Assembly (NCBI GenBank): GCA_024276995.1
Contig: JAJRWB010000005.1
Location: 1-36,016 of the forward strand
DNA length: 36,016 bases
Direction: 5' to 3'
Origin: Candidatus Eiseniibacteriota bacterium
GTDB lineage: Bacteria; Orphanbacterota; Orphanbacteria; Orphanbacterales; Orphanbacteraceae
How positions within the stretch are numbered: position 1 is the stretch's first letter; every line of letters begins with the position of its first letter. The notes below the pieces were generated by a model. That model was not told the origin of the DNA. It saw only the letters and a list, made by a program, of their open reading frames with translations, and made no database searches. Shown here piece after piece: positions 8,191-15,811 of the stretch. The position numbers and the translations under genes are program-made.

Positions 8191-9942
8191 TTGCGAAAGA
8201 AGCCCATTCTCATGACGGACGACGTGGCGATTCTCGCCGTCGCCCTCCTTGCCCGGGTGGTTTACCTGGTGACCATTCGGGACGACCCCCTCTTCGGTTT
8301 TCCGCAAGTCGATGCGCGCGTTTTCTGGGATCACGCCGTCCAACTCGCCCGTGGCGGCGGTGGGGAGGCGGTTTTCTACCGCCCGCCGCTCCTTTCATGG
8401 ATCCTCGCGATTGCGATCCGTCTCTTCGGCGAGAGCCCCGGAGCGGCGCGAACGGCGCTCGGCCTCTTCTCGGCGCTGGCCGCGCCACTCGCCGCGCAGA
8501 TCGCGCGGCCCGTGACGGGAAGATGGGGCGCCCTCGCCGCCGGTCTTTTCACCGCCCTCTTCGCGCCGGCGGTTTTCTACGGCGCCGAACTCCTCCCCGC
8601 CTCGACGGCGCTCGTGCTCGACCTTGCGGCGCTTCGCGCGCTGATCGCCGCCGAAGAGGGAAGAAAACCATTCCCCTACGGCGTCGCCGGCTCGCTTCTC
8701 GGCTTCTCGGCGCTCGGGCGGCCGACGATCCTCCTCTTCGTACCGCTGCTGCTGATCCGCCTCCGGCGCGCTCCCCGCTTCGCCTTCGCGCTCCTCGCCG
8801 GGACGCTCGTGGCGATCGCGCCGGCGACGATTCACAACGCGGCGGGAGGGGATCGCGTGCTCATCTCGTCGAACGGCGGGCTCAACTTCTATCTCGGAAA
8901 CCACGAAGGCGCCGACGGGCGGAGCGCGCGGGCGATCGATCTTCCCGACGAGCCGGGGGAGGCGCGGCGCGCGGCTTCGGCGATCGCCTCGCGAGAAGCA
9001 GGGCGAGCCCTCACGCCGTCGGCGATCTCCCGGTACTGGTTCCGCCGGGCGTTTCGCTGGATCGCGACCGATCCGGCCGGCTGGGCGGCGCTTACGGCGC
9101 GCCGACTCTTCTATCTTTGCAACAGCCACGAGATCTCGGACAACATCGATTTCTACGCTATCGCGGAAAGAAGCGCCCCCCTGCGATACCTCCCCTTCCG
9201 GTTTGCCATCCTTTTCGTGCTCGCCGCTCTCGGCACGCGACGACTCGTGACGGGCCGCGCGGGGAGGCTCGTGGCGCTCTACGCGCTCGCCGCCGCCGCG
9301 CCGCCCCTTCTCTTCTTCGTGGTCGGCCGTTTCCGTCTCGCCCTGCTCCCTTTCCTCGCCGTCTCCGCCGCCGCCGGCGTCGTCGAGATCGCCTCCCTCC
9401 GGCGGGCACCGCGCCGCCGGCTTCTCGCACCGATCGCCGTCGCCCTGGCGGCCGGCGCGCTCACAGGGTGGAACAGCTTCGGCGTTCGTGCCGACGCCAC
9501 GTGGCACTATCACTATCTCGTGGGCGATGCCCTCTACCGGCAGGGAAAGGTGAAGGAGAGCGCCGCCGCCTTCGAGGAGGCGTTTCGGCGGAATAGCAAT
9601 TCCGCGGCGACGCGAAACGCCCTCGGTTTCCTTTACGCCGAATCGGGGGGCGACCTCGACCGCGCCGAGGAGCTGGTGCGCGGGGCGCTCGCCCTCGACC
9701 CCGCTCGGCGCCGCTTCTACCTCGACAGCCTCGGGCGGGTTCTCTTTTGCCGGGGCGACCTCGCCGCCGCCGCCGCCGCCTTCGAGGAGGCGATTCCCCT
9801 CTTCCGGGAAGAGGAGTCGTTTTCGAAGAGAGAAGCACTCGGCCACCTGGCCGACGTGCGCGCCGCCCAGGGAAGGGAAGAAGAGGCGGCGGCGCTCCGT
9901 TCCCGGGCGGAAGCGATCGCGTTGGGCGGGCGTTTTCCTTGA
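8191..9942 (+). CDS. GT39-like membrane glycosyltransferase with C-terminal TPRs
   Basis: An integral membrane protein resembling ArnT/PMT-type (GT39, GT-C fold) glycosyltransferases, which use polyprenyl-linked sugars. About ten hydrophobic helices span the first 400 residues. FGFPQVDARVFWDHAVQLA lies in the first extracytoplasmic loop, where GT-C enzymes carry catalytic acids, and YRPPLLSWILA follows. The last 120 residues are soluble TPR-like repeats (GDALYRQGKVKESAAAFEEA, NALGFLYAESGGDLDRAEEL). I chose TTG 8191 because GGAGGG (8179-8184) precedes it by six bases; ATG 8212 and an ATG at 8125 are alternatives. The acceptor is unknown. The stop codon lies inside the tRNA-Lys promoter. Confidence 0.82.
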   Translation: MRKKPILMTDDVAILAVALLARVVYLVTIRDDPLFGFPQVDARVFWDHAVQLARGGGGEAVFYRPPLLSWILAIAIRLFGESPGAARTALGLFSALAAPLAAQIARPVTGRWGALAAGLFTALFAPAVFYGAELLPASTALVLDLAALRALIAAEEGRKPFPYGVAGSLLGFSALGRPTILLFVPLLLIRLRRAPRFAFALLAGTLVAIAPATIHNAAGGDRVLISSNGGLNFYLGNHEGADGRSARAIDLPDEPGEARRAASAIASREAGRALTPSAISRYWFRRAFRWIATDPAGWAALTARRLFYLCNSHEISDNIDFYAIAERSAPLRYLPFRFAILFVLAALGTRRLVTGRAGRLVALYALAAAAPPLLFFVVGRFRLALLPFLAVSAAAGVVEIASLRRAPRRRLLAPIAVALAAGALTGWNSFGVRADATWHYHYLVGDALYRQGKVKESAAAFEEAFRRNSNSAATRNALGFLYAESGGDLDRAEELVRGALALDPARRRFYLDSLGRVLFCRGDLAAAAAAFEEAIPLFREEESFSKREALGHLADVRAAQGREEEAAALRSRAEAIALGGRFP

Positions 9943-9967
9943 CAGTGCCGCCCGGCGATGCTAACTT
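9939..9967 (+). promoter_or_regulatory. Promoter of tRNA-Lys (and probably ssrA)
   Basis: A perfect TTGACA (9939-9944), a 17-base spacer, then TAACTT (9962-9967). The TGA inside the -35 box is the stop codon of the preceding glycosyltransferase gene. Mature tRNA begins 25 bases after the -10 box. Confidence 0.75.
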
Positions 9968-9992
9968 CTCCGGTCTGCATAGATGAATCGCC

Positions 9993-10068
<76 letters not shown>

Positions 10069-10146
10069 CCTTGCCGATTTCGTCTTTCTGGACGATATTG
10101 ATAGATAGGAAGTACGGTCGCGCCCCAGCGCGTCCTGTTCGTCAAG

Positions 10147-10502
10147 GGGGGCGAATGGATTCGACGGGTGCAGAGTAAGGAAAGGCCGCGTGCCGAGGAT
10201 GTCTCCGACCTCGTAAATACCGGTGGCAAAACACAAATGCCAACACCAATTTGGCACTGGCTGCCTAACTAAGGCAACCCGTCCGCTCCTCTCCTGCCCG
10301 TGGGGGGGTACCGGGCGACGCAATCACGGGATAGCCTCGATTCCATTCCCGGGGAGAGAGGCGAAACTTTAGGGATAGATCCTGCCGCGATCCCTGCCGG
10401 TCGGAGCGCGGCGAGGACGACAATAAAATGACCAGGCTACGCACGTAGACTCCTCTCTGGAAATGCTCTCGGACGCGGGTTCGATTCCCGCCGCCTCCAC
10501 CA
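10147..10502 (+). ncRNA. ssrA: Transfer-messenger RNA (tmRNA)
   Basis: tmRNA rescues stalled ribosomes and tags the incomplete protein for proteolysis. The 5' end GGGGGCG followed by AATGGATTCGACGGG is diagnostic, and it pairs with CGCCTCC before the encoded ACCA at 10499-10502. The T arm is GCGGG-TTCGATT-CCCGC. The most likely tag frame starts at GCC 10239 and reads ANTNLALAA, stopping at TAA 10266-10268, which fits the usual ALAA ending. It is a one-piece form of 356 bases. A weak promoter (TTGCCG 10071, GATATT 10094) may add to readthrough from the tRNA-Lys promoter. Confidence 0.97.
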
Positions 10503-10707
10503 GTTTTCGAAGGCCGATCACTCGCCGGCCCTGCTTATCCCTCCGGCCGCGGGCCTATCGCCGGCGCCGATCTTTCCTCCCTTTCGCCCCGCATGTGCCA
10601 TAATCATCTCGAAGGGCGGCGTTCGTCTCTCTTTACGGGACGAAGAGCACCGCGAAGAGAGAGTCGTTTCAAGGATCAAGTGCTCCGCTTGCTTGGAGTG
10701 GATTGAA

Positions 10708-11748
10708 ATGAGCTTCCGTTTCTGGCGAAGAATCCGGATCGCACCCGGCGTGACGCTCAACCTGAGCAAGTCGGGCGGATCGTTCTCGTTCGGGCCGCGG
10801 GGCGCGAAGTTCACCGTCGGGTCGCGCGGGGGGCGGGCGACGGTCGGCCTTCCGGGTACGGGGATCTTCTATACGCAGACCCTTTCGCCCGGGAAGGGGC
10901 GACGGCGAAGAGTCGCTCCTTCCCGGACGCCCGCGATCGATTCCGGCGAGGGCGTGGACCGCCTTACCCTCGGATTCTTCAAGCGACTCGTCACATCGGA
11001 CGATGAGAAAGCGCTCGTCGACGGGTGTCGCGAGCTTTTTCTCGGCCACGAAGATGTAGCGCTCGCTCATCTGGAGAAGGCGGTCCATCTCGCCGACGGG
11101 GCGTATCTCGCCGGCTTTCTCGCCCTCAGGAAAGGTCGCGCGGAAGAAGGGGCGAAGTATCTCGCCGCGGCGGCGAAGATGCACGATCGCCTCGGCGGCT
11201 GTTTTTCGAAATACGGCGTTTCCGCCATGATGACGCTGCCGATTACCGGTGAAATCGCCGCCACCGTGGGGCCCGATCTTCGCGGCGTGCTCCTCGGATT
11301 GGTCGAGGCGTACCAGCGGCTCGATCGCCGGCGCGACGCGGCGGCCTCTCTCGAAAAGCTCCGCCGGCTCGAGCCGGACGACGTGGTGGTGAAGCTCTCT
11401 CTCGCGGAGGTGCTCCTCGAGGGGAAAACCGATCGAAAGGCCGCCGCGCAAAAAGTCGTGCGGCTTTGCGGAGGCGTGACAAACGAGACGGCCCTTCATG
11501 CGACGCTCATGCTTTACAAGGGAAGGGCTCTCCGTCGTCTCGCCCTCCCGACGGCCGCCCGCGACGTGCTGACCGCCGCCCTCCGCAGAAGGAAAGACCG
11601 CTCCGGCGCACTGCTCAAGGCGATCCGCTACGAACGGGCGCTCGTCTACGAGGAACTCGGTCGGAAGGGACGCTCGCGCGGCGAGCTCGAGAAACTCTAT
11701 GCGGAAGACCCGGACTACGAGGACGTGGCGAGGCGGCTCGGATTGTAG
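10708..11748 (+). CDS. DUF4236 domain protein with TPR-like C-terminal region
   Basis: Residues 1-55 (MSFRFWRRIRIAPGVTLNLS, then GPRGAKFTVGSRGG and GLPGTGIFYT) are a clear DUF4236 domain, a short N-terminal module of unknown function. After a basic linker the rest, to residue 346, is helical and repetitive (GYLA/GALLKAIRYERALVYEELG-like pairs), consistent with TPR-type repeats. Start ATG 10708 has GGAG at 10695-10698; a TTG at 10693 would add five residues. An extended -10 (TGCCATAAT, 10596-10604) lies about 100 bases upstream. No signal peptide is visible, so it is probably cytoplasmic. The role is unknown. Confidence 0.82.
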   Translation: MSFRFWRRIRIAPGVTLNLSKSGGSFSFGPRGAKFTVGSRGGRATVGLPGTGIFYTQTLSPGKGRRRRVAPSRTPAIDSGEGVDRLTLGFFKRLVTSDDEKALVDGCRELFLGHEDVALAHLEKAVHLADGAYLAGFLALRKGRAEEGAKYLAAAAKMHDRLGGCFSKYGVSAMMTLPITGEIAATVGPDLRGVLLGLVEAYQRLDRRRDAAASLEKLRRLEPDDVVVKLSLAEVLLEGKTDRKAAAQKVVRLCGGVTNETALHATLMLYKGRALRRLALPTAARDVLTAALRRRKDRSGALLKAIRYERALVYEELGRKGRSRGELEKLYAEDPDYEDVARRLGL

Positions 11749-11840
11749 CCGTTTCGCGGCCGGCGTTGCACGCGATGTCCGAAGAACACGGTCCCCGGCA
11801 CGAAGAGCGAGCTTTCGGAGAAAGGGGAAGGACCGTGATC

Positions 11841-14054
11841 ATGCGGCATACACGGAGGCGCCCGGGAACGGCAGCGGCTTGGTTCGTGGTATTTGCTCGG
11901 ATCGCATGGATGATCGGATCGATCGTGCAGGTCCGGTTCGCGGCGGCGGAAGAGCCGCCCGTCGTGAGGGCGGCCCCCCTGGAGGGCTCGATCCAGCTCG
12001 ACGGGGCGCTCGACGAAAGCGTGTGGCGCCGCGCCGGGATGATCGATGATCTCACGCAGCAGGATCCTTGTCCCGGAGAGGTCGTGCCGTACACGACCCG
12101 GGTCTTGCTGATCGTCGACGATCAGAACCTTTACGTCGGTGTGATTTGCCGCGACCCCGAGCCGTCGCGAATCGCGATTCACACGATGCAGCGTGACGGC
12201 AACCTCTTCGGAGACCAGAGGGTGACCCTCGTGCTCGATACTTTCGGCGATCGGCGTCGAGGCTACTTCTTCGAGGTTAACGCCGCCGGCGCGCGGCTCG
12301 ACGGGCTGATCTCGGGGCCGACGGATGTTTCCGACGATTGGGACGGGATCTGGGACGCGCGAACCCGGCGCACATCCGACGGCTGGACCGCCGAGATCCG
12401 CATCCCCGCGAGGACGCTCCGCTTCACGCCCGGTGTGTCCGCCTGGGGCTTCAACGTCGAGAGGCGGATCGCACGGGAGCGGATGACTCTTCGATGGGCG
12501 GGAACCACGCTCGACGCCCGGCTGGTCGACCTGAGCGTCGCGGGACGGCTCGAAGGGGTCGGCGGCCTGCGCCAGGGGAACGGATTGAGCATCAGCCCGT
12601 ACGGCCTTGCGCGGCGCGATGCCGACTTCGAAATCGCCCACTCCTCCATCCAAGGCGACGGCGGGCTCGATATCCTGTATAACCGGACATCCGATCTCAC
12701 CGCCATGCTGACCGTCAACAGCGACTTCGCCGAAACGGAAGTGGATACGCGGCAGGTGAATCTCACGCGGTTCCCCCTCTTTTTTCCGGAAAAGCGCTCT
12801 TTCTTCGTCGAAGGGTCGAACCTCTTCTCCTTCGGCTCGGGGCTCGGCGTGGACTTCATTCCGTTCTTCTCGCGCCGGATCGGGTTGTGGGGAGGTCGCC
12901 AGGTCCCCCTTCTCGCCGGGATCAAGGGGCTCTCGACGGCGGGAAGATGGAGCGTGGCGGCACTCGACGCGGTCACGGGAAAGAGCGCGGCCACGGAAGA
13001 CGCCAACCTCTTCGCCGGACGGGTGACGTGCGACGTCACCGACCGTCTCACCGTCGGCGCCATCTCCACCGAGGGCGATCCCGACGGCGTCCACCAAAAC
13101 ACGCTCGTCGGTGTGGATGCGCTCTGGCAGACGTCGAGCTTCCGCGGGAACAGGAATCTGGCCATCGGCGGTTGGGCCGCGTGGACCGGCGGAGAGACGC
13201 CGGAAGGACGGCGCGCCGGATGGGGTATGAAACTCGATTACCCGAACGATCTGTGGGATCTCTTCGTGATCTACAAGGAATTCGGCGACGGACTCGATCC
13301 GGCGCTCGGCTTCCTCCCACGACCGGGAACACGCTGGTACCAGGGGGGCGGTGCCTACCAACCGCGCCCCGATGGAAGGTTCCTCCGCTGGGCGAGGCAG
13401 TTCTATTTCGAGACGTATCTTTCCTATGTCGAGGATCTGGAAGGGCGGGCCGAGTCGTGGCGGGTGTTCACCGCCCCGTTCAACGCCCAGACCGAGTCGG
13501 GCGAACATATCGAGGCGAACGCGGCGCCCCAGTTCGAACGACTCGACGAGCCGTTCGAGATCGCCGCCGGCGTGGAGATTCCCCCGGGCGAATACCGTTT
13601 CACCCGCTATCGCGTCGAGGCGCAAAGCTCCCGGCACAGGCCGTGGCGCATCGGCTCGACCGTCTGGTTCGGCGACTTCTACACCGGTTCGCTCACCCAG
13701 TGGGAGAGCTTCGCCACGGTGACCGCGTTCCACGGCCATCTCCAGGTCGAAGTCGAGGCGGAGAACGACGACGGCCGTCTCCCCGAGGGGGACTTCATCC
13801 AGCGGCTCTGGCAGCTCAAGTTGGCGGAGGCGATCACCCCCGATTTCATCGTGTCGAACTATGTCCAGTACGACTCGGAATCGCGCAACCTGGGGATCAA
13901 CAGCCGCCTGCGCTGGACGGTCCGGCCGGGGAACGACCTTTACATCGTCTGGAACCACGGCTGGGAGCACCCGGTGGGAAGGGAAGACCGCCTGGCGCTG
14001 TTGCCGGTGAGCGACCAGATCGTCGTCAAGCTCCGGTGGACCTTGAGGAGTTGA
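11841..14054 (+). CDS. DUF5916 outer-membrane protein with CBM9-like N-terminal domain
   Basis: A 737-residue exported protein. A hydrophobic N-terminal segment (WFVVFARIAWMIGSIVQVRF, ending before AAAEE) is a likely signal peptide. Residues about 35-220 match the CBM9-like fold that heads these proteins: GSIQLDGALDESVWRRA, LLIVDDQNLYVGVICRD, and WTAEIRIPARTLRF. The rest fits DUF5916, with the characteristic FPLFFPEKRSFFVEGSNLF and FFSRRIGL motifs, then many amphipathic strands ending in KLRWTLRS, as expected for a beta-barrel with a C-terminal aromatic-rich strand. The start is ATG 11841 with GAAGGA upstream. Carbohydrate or glycan binding is only suggested by the fold. It is convergent with the next gene with no gap. 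Confidence 0.88.
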   Translation: MRHTRRRPGTAAAWFVVFARIAWMIGSIVQVRFAAAEEPPVVRAAPLEGSIQLDGALDESVWRRAGMIDDLTQQDPCPGEVVPYTTRVLLIVDDQNLYVGVICRDPEPSRIAIHTMQRDGNLFGDQRVTLVLDTFGDRRRGYFFEVNAAGARLDGLISGPTDVSDDWDGIWDARTRRTSDGWTAEIRIPARTLRFTPGVSAWGFNVERRIARERMTLRWAGTTLDARLVDLSVAGRLEGVGGLRQGNGLSISPYGLARRDADFEIAHSSIQGDGGLDILYNRTSDLTAMLTVNSDFAETEVDTRQVNLTRFPLFFPEKRSFFVEGSNLFSFGSGLGVDFIPFFSRRIGLWGGRQVPLLAGIKGLSTAGRWSVAALDAVTGKSAATEDANLFAGRVTCDVTDRLTVGAISTEGDPDGVHQNTLVGVDALWQTSSFRGNRNLAIGGWAAWTGGETPEGRRAGWGMKLDYPNDLWDLFVIYKEFGDGLDPALGFLPRPGTRWYQGGGAYQPRPDGRFLRWARQFYFETYLSYVEDLEGRAESWRVFTAPFNAQTESGEHIEANAAPQFERLDEPFEIAAGVEIPPGEYRFTRYRVEAQSSRHRPWRIGSTVWFGDFYTGSLTQWESFATVTAFHGHLQVEVEAENDDGRLPEGDFIQRLWQLKLAEAITPDFIVSNYVQYDSESRNLGINSRLRWTVRPGNDLYIVWNHGWEHPVGREDRLALLPVSDQIVVKLRWTLRS

Positions 14055-15491
14055 TCAGTCGACGTACCCGGCGGCGCGGAGCTTCTCCTTCTCCTCCTCG
14101 CTGAACGTCGCGTTCCCCCCGACCGGTGCGCCCGCCCAGTTTCCCCGCCGGGCGAAATCGTAGAGCTTCATCAAAAGATCCTCCCCGGCGGGCGATTCGG
14201 GTGAAAAGAGGTTCACCGTCTCCCCCGGGTTGGAGGCGACGTCGTACAGTTCCACGCCCCGCTTCACCGGTACACCTTTCACGTTCTTCTCCGGGCCCGA
14301 CGTGAGGATCAGTTTCCACGTCGCGCTCCTGGCGTACCAGCGGAAGTTGAACCGGCGGATCTCGCCGAAAACGACCGTGTCGCCGCCTCCTCCTTCCTCT
14401 GTCTCGAAGAGGGCACGGCCTTCGAACGTTTCGGGAAGGGGAACGCCGGCGAGATCGAGGATCGTCGGCGCCACGTCGACGAGAGAAGCGACGTGCGACA
14501 CCACCGCCGGATCAGCGCCGGGGCGCGCGATGATGAGAGGCACGCGGATCACTTCGTCGTAAAGGGTCCACCCGTGGCCTTCCATCGACCCGTGTTCCGC
14601 GAACTCTTCGCCGTGGTCGGCGGTGAATACGAGGATCGTTTTTTCGTCGAGCCGTCGTTTCGCGAGGGCGTCCACGAGACGTCCCACTTGGTCGTCGACG
14701 TAGCGGATCTCGCCGTCATACAGGTCGATCGCGCGCCGCCGGTCCGCCGGCGCGATCGTCGCCGTCGTGTCGCGGAGTCCCTTGATGTATGGACGGATCG
14801 ATTCATACGAACCGTCGAAGTCGCCGTCGTAGGACGCGCCGAAGAGCGTGTCGTACGGCGACGGCGGATCGTAATCGACATGGGGATCGAAGAGATGGAG
14901 GAAGAGAAAGAAGGGGGCGTCGTCGCCGTTGCGGTCGATCCACTCGACCGCACGGTCGACCGGCACGTCCGCTCTTACGTTGAGGCTCGTGTCGCGCTTC
15001 TTCGGGAGGTACTCGTTGTATTCGTCGAACCCGATATCGAAGCCGAGCCTCCAGGAAAGGTAGAACCAGGTGATGAACGCCGCCGTGCGGTAGCCCTCTT
15101 TCGAAAGCGCCCCGGCGAGGGTGGCGGCCTGCGGATCGAGCTTCCTGTCGGGCGCGTCGACGCCGTGCACGTGGGGGTATTCCGACGTCATGATCGACAT
15201 GTGTGCCGGGATCGTCCACGACGCGGGGGAGAACACGTTCTCGAAGCGCACCCCCCGGGAGGCGAGGGCGTCGATCGCCGGGCTCGTCGGCCGATCGTAA
15301 CCGTAACAGCCTAGATGGTCGGGCCGGAGGGTGTCGACCGAGATCAAGATGATGTTCGGTTTTCTTCCGCTTGAGCCGGTGCATCCGGCGCCGAGAAGGA
15401 CGAGAAAAAGAGCGATCGCCGTCGCCGCCCGTGAAGCGCGCCGTCCACGGCGCCGGGCTCCCGGAGAAACCGGCTTTCCATACCCGCGCAT
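14055..15491 (-). CDS. Sulfatase-superfamily lipoprotein with Thr at the nucleophile position
   Basis: A 478-residue member of the alkaline-phosphatase/sulfatase superfamily. A basic N terminus, a hydrophobic helix and the lipobox LGAGC (Cys37) predict an anchored lipoprotein. Metal-site motifs are PNIILISVDTLRPDHLG, FLHLFDPHVDYDPP and FTADHGEEFAEHG. Classical sulfatases have Cys or Ser in CxPSR, converted to formylglycine; the matching stretch here is SWTIPAHMS, with Thr93 at that position. It therefore more likely acts like the Thr-using LtaS/phosphoglycerol-transferase or phosphoesterase branch than as a true sulfatase (inference). The stop abuts the convergent DUF5916 gene. Confidence 0.88.
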   Translation of the reverse strand: MRGYGKPVSPGARRRGRRASRAATAIALFLVLLGAGCTGSSGRKPNIILISVDTLRPDHLGCYGYDRPTSPAIDALASRGVRFENVFSPASWTIPAHMSIMTSEYPHVHGVDAPDRKLDPQAATLAGALSKEGYRTAAFITWFYLSWRLGFDIGFDEYNEYLPKKRDTSLNVRADVPVDRAVEWIDRNGDDAPFFLFLHLFDPHVDYDPPSPYDTLFGASYDGDFDGSYESIRPYIKGLRDTTATIAPADRRRAIDLYDGEIRYVDDQVGRLVDALAKRRLDEKTILVFTADHGEEFAEHGSMEGHGWTLYDEVIRVPLIIARPGADPAVVSHVASLVDVAPTILDLAGVPLPETFEGRALFETEEGGGGDTVVFGEIRRFNFRWYARSATWKLILTSGPEKNVKGVPVKRGVELYDVASNPGETVNLFSPESPAGEDLLMKLYDFARRGNWAGAPVGGNATFSEEEKEKLRAAGYVD

Positions 15492-15811
15492 GACGGCGAT
15501 ACTAACCTCGATTCCACGAAAAATCCCGGCCGAAAGCGCGCACCCTCGCCCGGCCGACGCGTTCCGGCGGCCGTGGCGGAGTGGGTATAACGAGAGGACG
15601 AACCGTGTGGCGCCGTTCGGGTCCCCCCGACCTTCCCGGCACCGGCCGTCCTCTCTGAAAACGATGGACCCCGCGGCGGGGCGGAAGGTTACATGCGACG
15701 ACGAAGGGCACCCCCGCCCGGCATTGGAAAGGGATCGGTCGCACCGCGAATCGGTGTTGTGGAAGCGACCCGCCGGGGGTACAATCGAATGGATATAAAG
15801 GAATCGATCCG
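15492..15811 (+). other. Divergent intergenic region
   Basis: This 320-base gap separates the starts of the sulfatase-like gene (minus) and the hybrid kinase (plus). The right end holds the kinase promoter (15757-15785) and an AAAGGA ribosome-binding site at 15797-15802. I see no convincing promoter for the minus gene (a weak TAGTAT-like -10 only). There is no RNA gene; the GTGGCGGAGTGGG string near 15575 resembles a tRNA D arm but no cloverleaf can be closed. Confidence 0.5.
15757..15785 (+). promoter_or_regulatory. Candidate promoter of the hybrid histidine kinase
   Basis: TTGTGG (15757-15762), a 17-base spacer and TACAAT (15780-15785), 26 bases before the kinase start. The -10 matches five of six consensus bases; the -35 is weaker. 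Confidence 0.5.

Noticed and set aside
11715-13970. A 751-codon open frame on the minus strand across the DUF5916 gene
   Set aside because: The + strand frame has a signal peptide and clear DUF5916 motifs. In GC-rich DNA the opposite strand is often open by chance, and the minus product is composed of low-information Arg/Pro/Gly-rich sequence.
15568-15660. tRNA-like string GTGGCGGAGTGGG with a later GTTCGGGTCC
   Set aside because: No acceptor, anticodon or T stem can be closed; the resemblance is local.
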